Shown here in pieces: positions 26,957 to 34,759 of a DNA stretch of 59,320 bases. The position numbers and the translations under genes are program-made. This stretch comes from an uncultured Clostridia bacterium. Its GTDB lineage: Bacteria; Bacillota; Clostridia; TANB77; CAG-508. The stretch spans positions 1-59,320 of the forward strand of contig CAPYID010000009.1 of the NCBI GenBank assembly GCA_948739805.1, given 5' to 3'. The notes below the pieces were generated by a model. The model was not told the DNA's origin, did not search any database, and was given only the letters and a program-made list of their open reading frames with translations. How positions within the stretch are numbered: the stretch's first letter is position 1; each line of letters begins with the position of its first letter.

Positions 26957-29551
26957 TTATTTGTATTGTCTTTTCATTTGGTTCAAGGTACTACTCATGT
27001 CATTTGAGAATCTTGTTCCATTTTGTCCATAGTTTGAATAATTTGCATTATTAGCATTTTCTTTACGTTTTTTCTTAAGTGTACCACCTGATATTACTGG
27101 ATATACTTGGTCTGCTAGTCTATTTAAGTAATTCATAAATGCTTTATTATATCCTCTTGTAGATATTTCACAATTTGCAATTCCTGATAAATATATTGAA
27201 TATGCTTCCATATCAAATGGAATTACACTTTTACTTATTGTTTTCATATCAAATAGCCTGTCTTGTATAGACATTTCTGGATCATTATATGTTGACATTC
27301 CACCAACTATCATTTCCTCATTTAAGCCTCTTATTTTTTGTGCTTTATTTATAACAGCTTTCAATTTTTCTGGTTGTAAAATATTATTTAATTTTAGTTT
27401 TCTTAAAAATTCAGTTAATGGTTGAATTGTAAGTACATCCATACTTTGTACCATATATATTTCCTGTGCTACTCTAAAATATTCTTTATTTGTTGAATAA
27501 TCACAATCTAATAATACTAAAGAATAATTTTTAACAAGTGTAGTTAAAATGTCCTCAACGTTATTGTATGAATTTTTAATATTAGGTGATGAGGTATATA
27601 CTGTTAAATTTCTATTTACTTCTATTCCTATAGGATTACCTCTTTTTAAATTTTCCATTGATGAAAATGCAATTTCCCTAAGCTCTTCTCTATTTTCAGT
27701 ATATATATAATATGAATTTTTATTTTTTGTTAAATCTACTATTGCTGTTTTAATTCCTCCACTTGATAATATATCTGCTATATTATTTACTAAGAATGAT
27801 ACTCCATTTTTGGAAGTTCCTACAAAAGAAACTACCTTTTTATCTTGTGTTAATAAATATGAAATATCTACTTGTTTACCGTCATCTTCAACTTCTTGCA
27901 AATCTCTGGCTGATGATGTTATATAGTTATTATTTCTATATATGTTATTATTATCCTCAACAGGTTTTCTTTCTATATTTTCATTTATATTGCTTAGTAT
28001 ATCCTCCCCAAATCCTGGTATTGTCGGAGTTTCTATTTCATCAAATCCTGGCAATGTAGATGTTGGTGGCTCATCGAATATTGGTGATGTTGAGGCTGTT
28101 GATTTTTCATAATTTGGTAATGTTGTGTTTGTAGGTCTATCAAAATTTGGCAATGTTGTATTTTCTTGTGGCTCAACTTTTGGAATTTCTACATTTTCCC
28201 TTGTTCTAAAACTTGGTACTCTTGGTTGCCTTCTTTCTTGAAATGTTGGAGTGCTTACAATCTCTTCTTCAAAACTTGGTAAAACAGGTGCTATTTCCTC
28301 TTCTTCTAGTCCTGGTAATGTTGTACTTGAAGGTATGTCTGTAAGTGGTTCAAATGACGGAATTTGTTCTATTTTTTCAACCTCTGGTTTTACTTGTTCT
28401 TGGACTTCTTCTACTGGCAGAGGATTTTTTCTAGGTCTTCCTCTTCCTCTTTTTGGAGCTTCTACTTTTGGTTCTGGTTCAATTGTAACTTTTTTAGGTC
28501 TTCCTCTTCCTCTTTTTACTGGTTGCTCTGGTTGTGGTGTTACTCCTTCTACTTCAAGTTCTATAGAGGCTTTTATTGGCGCTGTTGATTTTATTGAAGC
28601 TATTGTTTCTATTGGCTCTATTGGTGCTACTCCTTCTATGTTTTCTATCTCTTCGAGTATTTCATTTGTATCATTTCCTACAATTTCTGTTTGTTGAATT
28701 GGTTGAGGTACTGACTCTGCAATTTTTCTTACTTCATTACTCTTTCTCATTGCTGATGGTATTATAACTGGTCCTGTAGGTTGTCTTGAATGGCTGTCTA
28801 CAATTTCTGAAATATTTATATTACTTTTCTTTATTGCTTCTTTTCTTGTTACTGTTCCTCCAGTATATGTCATTATGGATTGATATTTAGGTGATTCTGC
28901 CTCAAGTACTGCTTTTACTTCCATTGGTAAAAATTTTATTATTACCCTTAGCTGGTCATCATTATATTGTTCTGCTATACTATTGAAACTTTCTACATAT
29001 CTGCTTTCATTTTTTCCAAGTTTTCTATAGTGTGCTAATATGTTTTGAATTTCTACTTCACTTACATTTTTTTCGTCTTCTCTTTCATATTCTCCTTGTT
29101 CAATTCTGTAATATGTCTTTGCTTCTTTTTTTGTACGAGGTTTATTTAATAAGTTACATACATTTTCAATTGTTCTATCATTTCCAATTAGTGCATCATA
29201 TACCCCTATTGAAAATAGTTTTACTAACAAGTTGTCTGATTTTTCTCTTCTTTCTGAACATATTACAACTATTGGTATGTCTCTACCTTCTCTATCTATT
29301 GCTTCATCACTTATACCATCTAATTTTTCAAATATAAATTTGTCTATTGTGTCATAATTATTGTTTGTAAATGGCTCTAAGTCTTCACTTATTACTATTC
29401 TGTCATATGTCTGGTTTCTTTGTAATTCTTTTATTATAGCATTAAAATAATAAACGTTTTTTGATGATATTATTTCTTTATATTCTGTTTGATATACTTT
29501 TATTATTTTTTCTGCTATGTCTTCTGTACTAACTGCAAATAAAACTTTCAT
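26957..29551 (-). CDS. TadZ/CpaE-like protein with AT-hooks and proline-rich repeat linker
   Basis: 864 residues. Residues 1-130 look like a receiver-type or CpaE N-terminal domain (MKVLFAVSTEDIAEKII, IPIVVICSERREKS). Residues 330-385 hold two AT-hooks (KRGRGRPKK, KRGRGRPRK). Residues 390-560 are a disordered linker with repeats of TTLPNFD/TTLPGF type. The C-terminus (about 575-820) is a ParA-like ATPase with a degenerate loop VVSFVGTSKNGVSFLVNNI. AT-hooks would tie a polar localisation protein to AT-rich DNA. RBS GAAGGAGT. It directly follows the small membrane protein gene. Confidence 0.65.
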   Translation of the reverse strand: MKVLFAVSTEDIAEKIIKVYQTEYKEIISSKNVYYFNAIIKELQRNQTYDRIVISEDLEPFTNNNYDTIDKFIFEKLDGISDEAIDREGRDIPIVVICSERREKSDNLLVKLFSIGVYDALIGNDRTIENVCNLLNKPRTKKEAKTYYRIEQGEYEREDEKNVSEVEIQNILAHYRKLGKNESRYVESFNSIAEQYNDDQLRVIIKFLPMEVKAVLEAESPKYQSIMTYTGGTVTRKEAIKKSNINISEIVDSHSRQPTGPVIIPSAMRKSNEVRKIAESVPQPIQQTEIVGNDTNEILEEIENIEGVAPIEPIETIASIKSTAPIKASIELEVEGVTPQPEQPVKRGRGRPKKVTIEPEPKVEAPKRGRGRPRKNPLPVEEVQEQVKPEVEKIEQIPSFEPLTDIPSSTTLPGLEEEEIAPVLPSFEEEIVSTPTFQERRQPRVPSFRTRENVEIPKVEPQENTTLPNFDRPTNTTLPNYEKSTASTSPIFDEPPTSTLPGFDEIETPTIPGFGEDILSNINENIERKPVEDNNNIYRNNNYITSSARDLQEVEDDGKQVDISYLLTQDKKVVSFVGTSKNGVSFLVNNIADILSSGGIKTAIVDLTKNKNSYYIYTENREELREIAFSSMENLKRGNPIGIEVNRNLTVYTSSPNIKNSYNNVEDILTTLVKNYSLVLLDCDYSTNKEYFRVAQEIYMVQSMDVLTIQPLTEFLRKLKLNNILQPEKLKAVINKAQKIRGLNEEMIVGGMSTYNDPEMSIQDRLFDMKTISKSVIPFDMEAYSIYLSGIANCEISTRGYNKAFMNYLNRLADQVYPVISGGTLKKKRKENANNANYSNYGQNGTRFSNDMSSTLNQMKRQYK

Positions 29552-29557
29552 TTGTTT

Positions 29558-29968
29558 TTAACTCCTTCCGAATTTTACTACTACTACAAATATAAATGGC
29601 AATACTTGACAAACTATAAGTATTGTTACAAATGCTATCATAGCAAAAAATCCTTTGTATCTTGTACCCATATTTCTAATTCCTAATGCATATTGAAATA
29701 TAGCGGAAATTGATATTCCTAAAAAACATAATGGTATACTTATAAATCTAATTTTGTTTAATATGTATGCTGTTAATCCGTAAGTGTCATCTCCATATGC
29801 TTCTACATAATCGTCTAATTCTTTTAGTGACTTTTCTTTTATTTCAACTAGTTTTCCTGTTGTATCTGATTCTAATACATTTCTACCATTTGTTGCGTAA
29901 ATTTTATATGAAATAAACATAGATAAAATACATATCATAATTAAGAATGCAATTACAATTTTTTTCAT
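29558..29968 (-). CDS. Small membrane protein, VirB2/TrbC-like topology
   Basis: 136 residues from ATG 29968 (an in-frame ATG at 29980 is fused to the AAAGGA site). Signal-like helix (about 3-22), a polar segment, then two long helices (IRFISIPLCFLGISISAIFQ and AFVTILIVCQVLPFIFVVV). This layout matches VirB2/TrbC conjugative pilin-type proteins and also suits a structural protein of the pilus machine. The next gene, six bases on, is the TadZ-like AT-hook protein. Confidence 0.45.
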   Translation of the reverse strand: MKKIVIAFLIMICILSMFISYKIYATNGRNVLESDTTGKLVEIKEKSLKELDDYVEAYGDDTYGLTAYILNKIRFISIPLCFLGISISAIFQYALGIRNMGTRYKGFFAMIAFVTILIVCQVLPFIFVVVVKFGRS

Positions 29969-30040
29969 ATTTAATATCATTCCTTTCTAAGCCACAGACC
30001 TAGGTTGTAAAAGATTTGTTACAATTATTTTTTCAACCTT
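29969..30040 (-). repeat. Conserved 5' leader, copy 2
   Basis: Minus-strand AAGGTTGAAAAAATAATTG..AACAAATCTTTTACAACCTAGGT, then AGAAAGGAATGATATTAAAT before the start codon; close match to 21884-21956. Confidence 0.55.
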
Positions 30041-30188
30041 ATTTCTTCTTATATTTTTACACACAAAATTGATATAAATATCATACACTACAATTTAAAA
30101 AATATCAAGTTATTTTTTCAAATTTATTTTTTTATTGATTATTTCGTTACTATTTACGGATACTACAATTCGCATACATATAATTATA

Positions 30189-30206
30189 GACACAGGTTGT
30201 CCTGTG
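30189..30206 (-). terminator. Weak hairpin after spoIIQ
   Basis: CACAGG-TTGT-CCTGTG stem just downstream of the spoIIQ stop on the minus strand, followed by AT-rich sequence without a clean T-run. Confidence 0.4.
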
Positions 30207-30214
30207 CCATTTAA

Positions 30215-31024
30215 TTATTTTAGATATGTGGTTGGGTCTAGGTATTCACTGTTTTTTAGTATTTCAAAATGCATGTGTGGTTTGTCTAATACTTCAAAAC
30301 TTGCTGTATTTCCTACGGTTCCTATTGTTTGCCCACTTGTTACTTTTTCTCCTACTTTTACAAATTCTGCTGTTAATAGGTTTGAATATCTAGTTTCGAA
30401 TCCATTTACATGTTCTATTATTACAGTTAGCCCATATCTTGGGTCATTTTTTATAGATTTTATTGTTCCCTCTGCTGATGCTTTTACAACTGTTGTTAAT
30501 TCTGATTGTATGTCTATTCCCGTATGTGTTGTCCATTCTTTTAATGTTTCAGAATATATTAGGTTTTCTTTACTATATTCTTTTATTATTTCTCCTTCTA
30601 CTGGTTTTTTAAAGGTTGGATCTGGTATTACAACTGGTGTTTCTTGTTTTTTTACTTCTGGTGCTTTTGTTTCTGTTTTTTGTTTGTTTTCTGTTTTGGT
30701 CTCCTCCTTATTGTCTGTTTTGTTTTCTGCTTTCTTTTCTTCTTTGCTTTCTACTTTATTTTCATTTGTTTTGTTTTCTTTATTTTCTTCTTTCTTTGAT
30801 TCTTCAACTGTTTTTCCTATTGAACTGCTGGCTTCTTCATATCCTTCTACAAAGTCTTCTCCTGCATTTCCTTCTGTTATTGATGCTTTGTAGTCTAATG
30901 CTTGTTCCCTATATTCTGTATACATTTTGTTTATGTTTACTATCATTGCTGCAATAAGACATAGTACTACTATTATTGTTAGTATTATACTAATATAAGT
31001 AATTTTTTTGATTTTCTTTCCCAT
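30215..31024 (-). CDS. spoIIQ: Stage II sporulation protein SpoIIQ-like, M23 peptidase domain
   Basis: 269 residues from ATG 31024 (AAAGGAGGAGT just upstream; a longer frame to 31078 lacks one). Membrane helix about 10-32, a long Lys/Glu/Asn-rich linker (70-130) and a LytM/M23 domain. The zinc ligands HTGID and HMHFE are all present, as in clostridial SpoIIQ and unlike the Bacillus protein. SpoIIQ sits in the forespore membrane and pairs with SpoIIIAH during engulfment. It follows spoIID, the usual order. Confidence 0.85.
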   Translation of the reverse strand: MGKKIKKITYISIILTIIVVLCLIAAMIVNINKMYTEYREQALDYKASITEGNAGEDFVEGYEEASSSIGKTVEESKKEENKENKTNENKVESKEEKKAENKTDNKEETKTENKQKTETKAPEVKKQETPVVIPDPTFKKPVEGEIIKEYSKENLIYSETLKEWTTHTGIDIQSELTTVVKASAEGTIKSIKNDPRYGLTVIIEHVNGFETRYSNLLTAEFVKVGEKVTSGQTIGTVGNTASFEVLDKPHMHFEILKNSEYLDPTTYLK

Positions 31025-31123
31025 TTTTACTCCTCCTTTGATATTTAGAGTATTTCCATTTTTTTCTGTTATATACATTTTTGTTTTATAATATTCTTTT
31101 TTCTAGTATAGCCTTCGAAGAGC

Positions 31124-31148
31124 GGACGCCCACATGGCGTCCCTACGC
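31124..31148. repeat. Short palindromic intergenic repeat
   Basis: CGGACGCC-CACAT-GGCGTCCCTACG, same family as 86-108 and 8413-8436, directly before the 85-bp tandem repeat. Confidence 0.7.
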
Positions 31149-31341
31149 AAATTTTCCACGACATTATTTTATATCTGCTTCTCCTATTCTTTATTTCTAT
31201 TCCATAATATAGGTCGAGTAAAATTTGCCCTGCAAATTTTCCACGACATTATTTTATATCTGCTTCTCCTATCCTTTATTTCTACTCCATAATATAGGTC
31301 GAGTAAAATTTGCCTTGCAAATTTTCCACGACATTATGTTA
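31147..31341 (-). repeat. 85-bp tandem repeat, two and a third copies
   Basis: Units start at 31147, 31232 and 31317 (GCAAATTTTCCACGACATTA...). Each unit junction forms a hairpin on the minus strand, GTCG-TGG-AAAATTTGC with GCAAATTTT-ACT-CGAC. The third, partial unit runs into the last codons of spoIID. Confidence 0.85.
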
Positions 31342-32331
31342 TATTCACAATCTCTACTCCAGTGTAATAATGTTTTATAATTTCTTTATAGGTTTTCCCT
31401 TGATTGGCTAATGCGTCTGCTCCTGTTTGGCTCATTCCGTACTCCATGTCCATATCCAGTTACTTTGATGTTTATGTTTTCTCCTTGTGTTGTTATTTGA
31501 AAGTTGGCTGATTTTAGCCCTAATATGCTTCTTAGTTCTGTTCCTGCTATATTAATGTTCCCTATTTGTATTGTTTTTACTCTCCCACTTTCTGTGTATT
31601 CATGTATTTGTATTGTTCTTTCTGCTCCAAATTCAAAGTTACTATATTTTTCTTTCATTTTTTTTGCTAGTTCTGCATATGTAATATTTACTTCTGAACT
31701 ATATTGCTCGTATCCTTCTTCTCCGTGCTGTTTCTACACTTTGTAAGTATGGATAGTCTTTTCCTCCCCATACTCCTGATGCTATTTCTGTTTTTCCTCC
31801 ACTGTTTGCATGATAAAATGCATTTATTATTTCTCCATTATATGTTACTATCTCTCCTATTGTTGTATTTACCGCTTCTACTATTTTATTCCAGTATTCT
31901 TCTCTTACATTTTCTTCCCATTTTGATAGTCTATTTTCTTTTGATATCCATGCTTGACAACATGATGATGAATCACATATGTTTGCTTCTCCATGCTTTC
32001 CTGCATTTCTTATTATTGTATATATTGTATATGTTCTTGCAACAACTGCTTGCGCTTTTAGTGCTTCTATATTATATTTTGCTGGTATTTCAGCTGATAC
32101 TACATTACACATATATTCATCTAAATTAACTTCTTCGATTTCATTACTGCTTGTATGTAATAATTTTACTGTTGTATAGTCATTATAATTATATGATGTG
32201 TCTACTTTTATTTCTTCTACCTTTTTTTCTTCTGAAAATGTTTGTATTATCTCAAATTTTTTTGTAAATATTATTGGTATTAAAAAGCATAAAAGTATTA
32301 TTGCTATTATAAATATAATTATCTTTTTCAT
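31334..32331 (-). CDS. spoIID: Stage II sporulation protein SpoIID, read through two +1 frameshifts at CGG
   Basis: SpoIID is the lytic transglycosylase of the engulfment machine. The zero frame from ATG 32331 has a membrane helix and the SpoIID/LytB domain (EYMCNVVSAEIPA, ALKAQAVVARTY, YHANSGGKTE) but meets GCA CGG AGA at 31725; skipping that C gives T-A-G-E-E-G-Y-E-Q-Y and continues. At GTA CGG AAT (C at 31439) skipping C again gives GHGVGMSQTGADALANQGKT, the hallmark SpoIID C-terminus, to a stop at 31334-31336. The joined protein has 331 residues, normal for SpoIID. The start overlaps the sigF stop (TAATG). A dead gene is unlikely, since spoIIQ and the spoIIA operon around it are intact. 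Confidence 0.82.
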
Positions 32332-33054
32332 TATGCCTCCAACCTTTGTTTCATTTTTTCTAATACACTTTTTTCCATTCTAGACACCTGTACTTGCGAA
32401 ATCCCCAACATTTTTCCGACTTCTGTTTGTGTTTTGTCTTTGTAAAATCTTAGAATTATTATTTGCTTTTCTCTTGCATTAAGTTTTCCGATAACTTGCT
32501 TTAGTGCCATATTATTAATTATTTTTAGTTCCTGATTTGTTTCTACTGGTATCTTGGATAGTAACTCTCTTTTGTCATTATTATCATTGTTTTCATCTTG
32601 ATATATAGACTCAATTGGTCTTTGTGCTTCCATGGCAAATATTACTTCTTCTTTATCTACTTTTAGTTCTTTAGATATTTGTGCTATGTTTATTTCTTCA
32701 TGGTTCTTTTTTAGATATTCACTTTGTAATTGCTTTATTTTTATTCCTAATTCTTTTACACTTCTACTTACTTTTATTATTCCATCATCTCTTATAAATT
32801 TTTTTATTTCTCCTAATATGTATGGTACTGCATATGTTGAAATCTGTACTTCAAAACTTGTATCAAATCTTTTTATCGCTTTTATAAATCCCATACACCC
32901 TATTTGATATAAGTCTTCTGTTTCATAATTTCTTCCTGTAAATCTTTTCACTATACTCCATATTAATCCTTGGTTGTCTTTTACTAATTTTGTCATTGCT
33001 GTTTCATCACCGCATTTGAGCCTTTTTTATATCTTCAATATTGTTTTCATACAT
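32331..33054 (-). CDS. sigF: Forespore sigma factor SigF (SpoIIAC), with an early +1 frameshift at CGG
   Basis: The long in-frame part (from an internal ATG near 32996) lacks the usual SigF N-terminus and a binding site. From ATG 33054 (AAAGGATTG upstream) the frame reads MYENNIEDIKKAQM, then CGG TGA. Skipping the C at 33012 gives GDETAMTKLVKDNQGLIW, the expected SigF N-terminal helix and region 2 (VKRFTGRNYETEDLYQIGCM). Region 4 helix-turn-helix: TQTEVGKMLGISQVQVSRME. The joined product is 240 residues, normal for SigF. Its place after spoIIAA and spoIIAB identifies it as sigma-F rather than sigma-G. Confidence 0.85.
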
Positions 33055-33076
33055 TCCAATATCAATCCTTTGTTTT

Positions 33077-33493
33077 TTATTTGATTACTTTTTTCATGGT
33101 AACTTTTGTTCCCATTCCTACAATAGACTCAATTTTCATTTCATCCATAAAACTTTCCATTATTGTAAATCCCATTCCTGACCTTTCTAATTCTGGTTTT
33201 GATGTATATAACGGCTCTTTTGCCATGTCTATATTTTCAATTCCTATACCATTGTCTTTTATTTCTATTGTTACTTCTCTATTGTTTATAGCACAGGTTA
33301 TGTATATTAATCCTTCCTTTTCTTCATACCCATGGATTATACAATTTGTTACCGCTTCTGATACTGCTGTTTTTATGTCTGCAATTTCTTCTAGGCTAGG
33401 ATCTAATTGTGCTACAAAAGCTGCTATAGCAATTCTTGCAAATGCCTCGTTTGAGGATTTACTCATTAGTTCTAATTTCACTTTATTTTCCAT
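33077..33493 (-). CDS. spoIIAB: Anti-sigma factor and kinase SpoIIAB
   Basis: 138 residues from ATG 33493 (AGAAAGGA ten bases upstream). GHKL-type kinase fold: N-box EAVTNCIIHGY (~45), DNGIGI (~82) and SGMGFTIMESFMD (~105). It holds sigma-F inactive and phosphorylates SpoIIAA. Twenty-two bases separate its stop from the sigF start. Confidence 0.95.
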   Translation of the reverse strand: MENKVKLELMSKSSNEAFARIAIAAFVAQLDPSLEEIADIKTAVSEAVTNCIIHGYEEKEGLIYITCAINNREVTIEIKDNGIGIENIDMAKEPLYTSKPELERSGMGFTIMESFMDEMKIESIVGMGTKVTMKKVIK

Positions 33494-33567
33494 TTTAATT
33501 TTTTCCTTTCTCATATAACATTCCTATTTATATGCTATATATATTAAGTATTGTTAAAAAAGAATTG

Positions 33568-33873
33568 TTATTTTATCTGTATTATTTTAGGAATCCCACT
33601 CATCTCGAAAATTTTTCTAACATTTGAATTTACATTAATCATTTCCATACTGCCTCCTAGCATTCTTATCATCTTATATCTACCTAAAATCATTCCGATA
33701 CCAGCGCTATCCATAAAAGAAACCTTATCAAAGTCAAATACCATCCTTTTAGGAATATATCTTTCAATTTCATCGTCTAAAACCCTCCTTATTTTTTCTG
33801 TAGTATGGTGGTCTATTTCTTCTGTAATTTGGCAAGTAAGTAGCTTGTCCACTTCATCAAATTTTATATTCAT
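33568..33873 (-). CDS. spoIIAA: Anti-anti-sigma factor SpoIIAA
   Basis: 101 residues from ATG 33873 (AAAAGGAGTGAGG upstream); the longer frame to 33984 has no binding site. STAS domain with the phosphoserine motif FMDSAGIGMILGRYK (~56). Unphosphorylated SpoIIAA frees sigma-F from SpoIIAB. First gene of the spoIIA operon. Confidence 0.95.
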   Translation of the reverse strand: MNIKFDEVDKLLTCQITEEIDHHTTEKIRRVLDDEIERYIPKRMVFDFDKVSFMDSAGIGMILGRYKMIRMLGGSMEMINVNSNVRKIFEMSGIPKIIQIK

Positions 33874-33966
33874 AACCTCACTCCTTTTACATATAATTAT
33901 TATACATACTTTGGTAATTTTTTCCAATAGCGAAACTGGGGAAGTTTTGCCGATTTTTGAGAAGAT

Positions 33967-33983
33967 ATCGACATTATACGACA
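33967..33983 (-). promoter_or_regulatory. Two possible Spo0A boxes upstream of spoIIA
   Basis: Minus-strand TGTCGTA (33983-33977) and TGTCGAT (33973-33967), each close to the 0A box TGTCGAA, spaced ten bases, about 95 bases before the spoIIAA start. The spoIIA operon is a known Spo0A target. Confidence 0.4.
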
Positions 33984-33984
33984 T

Positions 33985-34048
33985 ACAAAATAGAGCAACA
34001 AATAAAAAGGAACATTTCTGTTCCTTTTTATTTGTTGCTCTATTTTGT
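33985..34048. terminator. Perfect 29-bp inverted repeat, bidirectional terminator
   Basis: 33985-34013 pairs with 34020-34048 without mismatch, six-base loop, T-rich arm ends. It separates mazEF from the spoIIA operon. Confidence 0.85.
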
Positions 34049-34059
34049 ATAAATTTTCA

Positions 34060-34389
34060 CTATATCTTTTCTATCTCTGAATAAATTATATCTATTACAT
34101 TATCTGTAATATCATCTGGTAATTTCTCTATTACTTGATACTTTCTAGTATTTAAGTCTATCGCTTTTATATGTTCACATAGTATTACTCCTGTTGTCTT
34201 TGTTCTTTCATCTAAAGGAATATGCAAAGGAAAATGATTATTTGTATTTGTTATTGGACAAACAATAGTCAAATTTGTCTTTTCATTAAAAATATCATTA
34301 CTTATAACTACTGCTGGTCTGTATCCTGCTTGTTCATGACCTGATTGAGGATTAAAGTTTACTTTTATAATTGTTCCTTGTTTTACCAT
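34060..34389 (-). CDS. mazF: MazF/PemK family mRNA interferase toxin
   Basis: 109 residues: MVKQGTIIKVNFNPQSGHEQ, RPAVVISND and TGVILCEHIKAID are the MazF RNA-binding and dimer elements, and it ends VIDIIYSEI. Cleaves mRNA at short motifs when free of antitoxin. Overlaps the antitoxin gene by seven bases. Confidence 0.93.
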   Translation of the reverse strand: MVKQGTIIKVNFNPQSGHEQAGYRPAVVISNDIFNEKTNLTIVCPITNTNNHFPLHIPLDERTKTTGVILCEHIKAIDLNTRKYQVIEKLPDDITDNVIDIIYSEIEKI

Positions 34390-34628
34390 ATTTCTTCTCC
34401 TACTGGATTTCCCCAGTCAATTTGTACTGGTTCATATTCTCCTTCATAATTTTCAAATAATTCTTTTATATTCTTTCTTTTTTTATTATTCGCTTTTTCT
34501 ATTACAAGTTTATTATCTTCTACTAAAATAACTATTTGTTCATTTTCATTCCATTTTACAGTATCTAATAATATTTTAGGTATTCTTACACCTTGACTAT
34601 TTCCCCATTTTTGAATATTTGTTGTCAT
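34383..34628 (-). CDS. mazE: MazE/AbrB-type antitoxin
   Basis: 81 residues. The N-terminal swapped-hairpin AbrB domain (IQKWGNSQGVRIPKILLD) binds DNA, and an acidic Trp-containing tail (YEPVQIDWGNPVGEEIW) should occupy MazF. AGAAAGGAATGATATAAG lies upstream, a short version of the leader at 29969-30040. Confidence 0.92.
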   Translation of the reverse strand: MTTNIQKWGNSQGVRIPKILLDTVKWNENEQIVILVEDNKLVIEKANNKKRKNIKELFENYEGEYEPVQIDWGNPVGEEIW

Positions 34629-34680
34629 TCTTATATCATTCCTTTCTTAGTACAAACCTATTAAAAAGATTTGTTTTAGT
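34629..34680 (-). repeat. Conserved 5' leader, short copy 3
   Basis: ACAAATCTTTTTAATAGGTTTGTACTAAGAAAGGAATGATAT on the minus strand. It resembles copies at 21884 and 29969 but lacks the far pairing arm. Confidence 0.4.
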
Positions 34681-34759
34681 TATCTATCTGTATATACTTA
34701 GTATATACCTATTGATGAAATTTGTCAATATTATTATACATGTTTTCAATGAAATTTAA

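Noticed and set aside
30041..30188. A small gene or riboswitch between spoIIQ and the VirB2-like gene.
   Set aside because: No open frame with a start signal and no recognisable riboswitch core; only AT-rich sequence and a weak hairpin.
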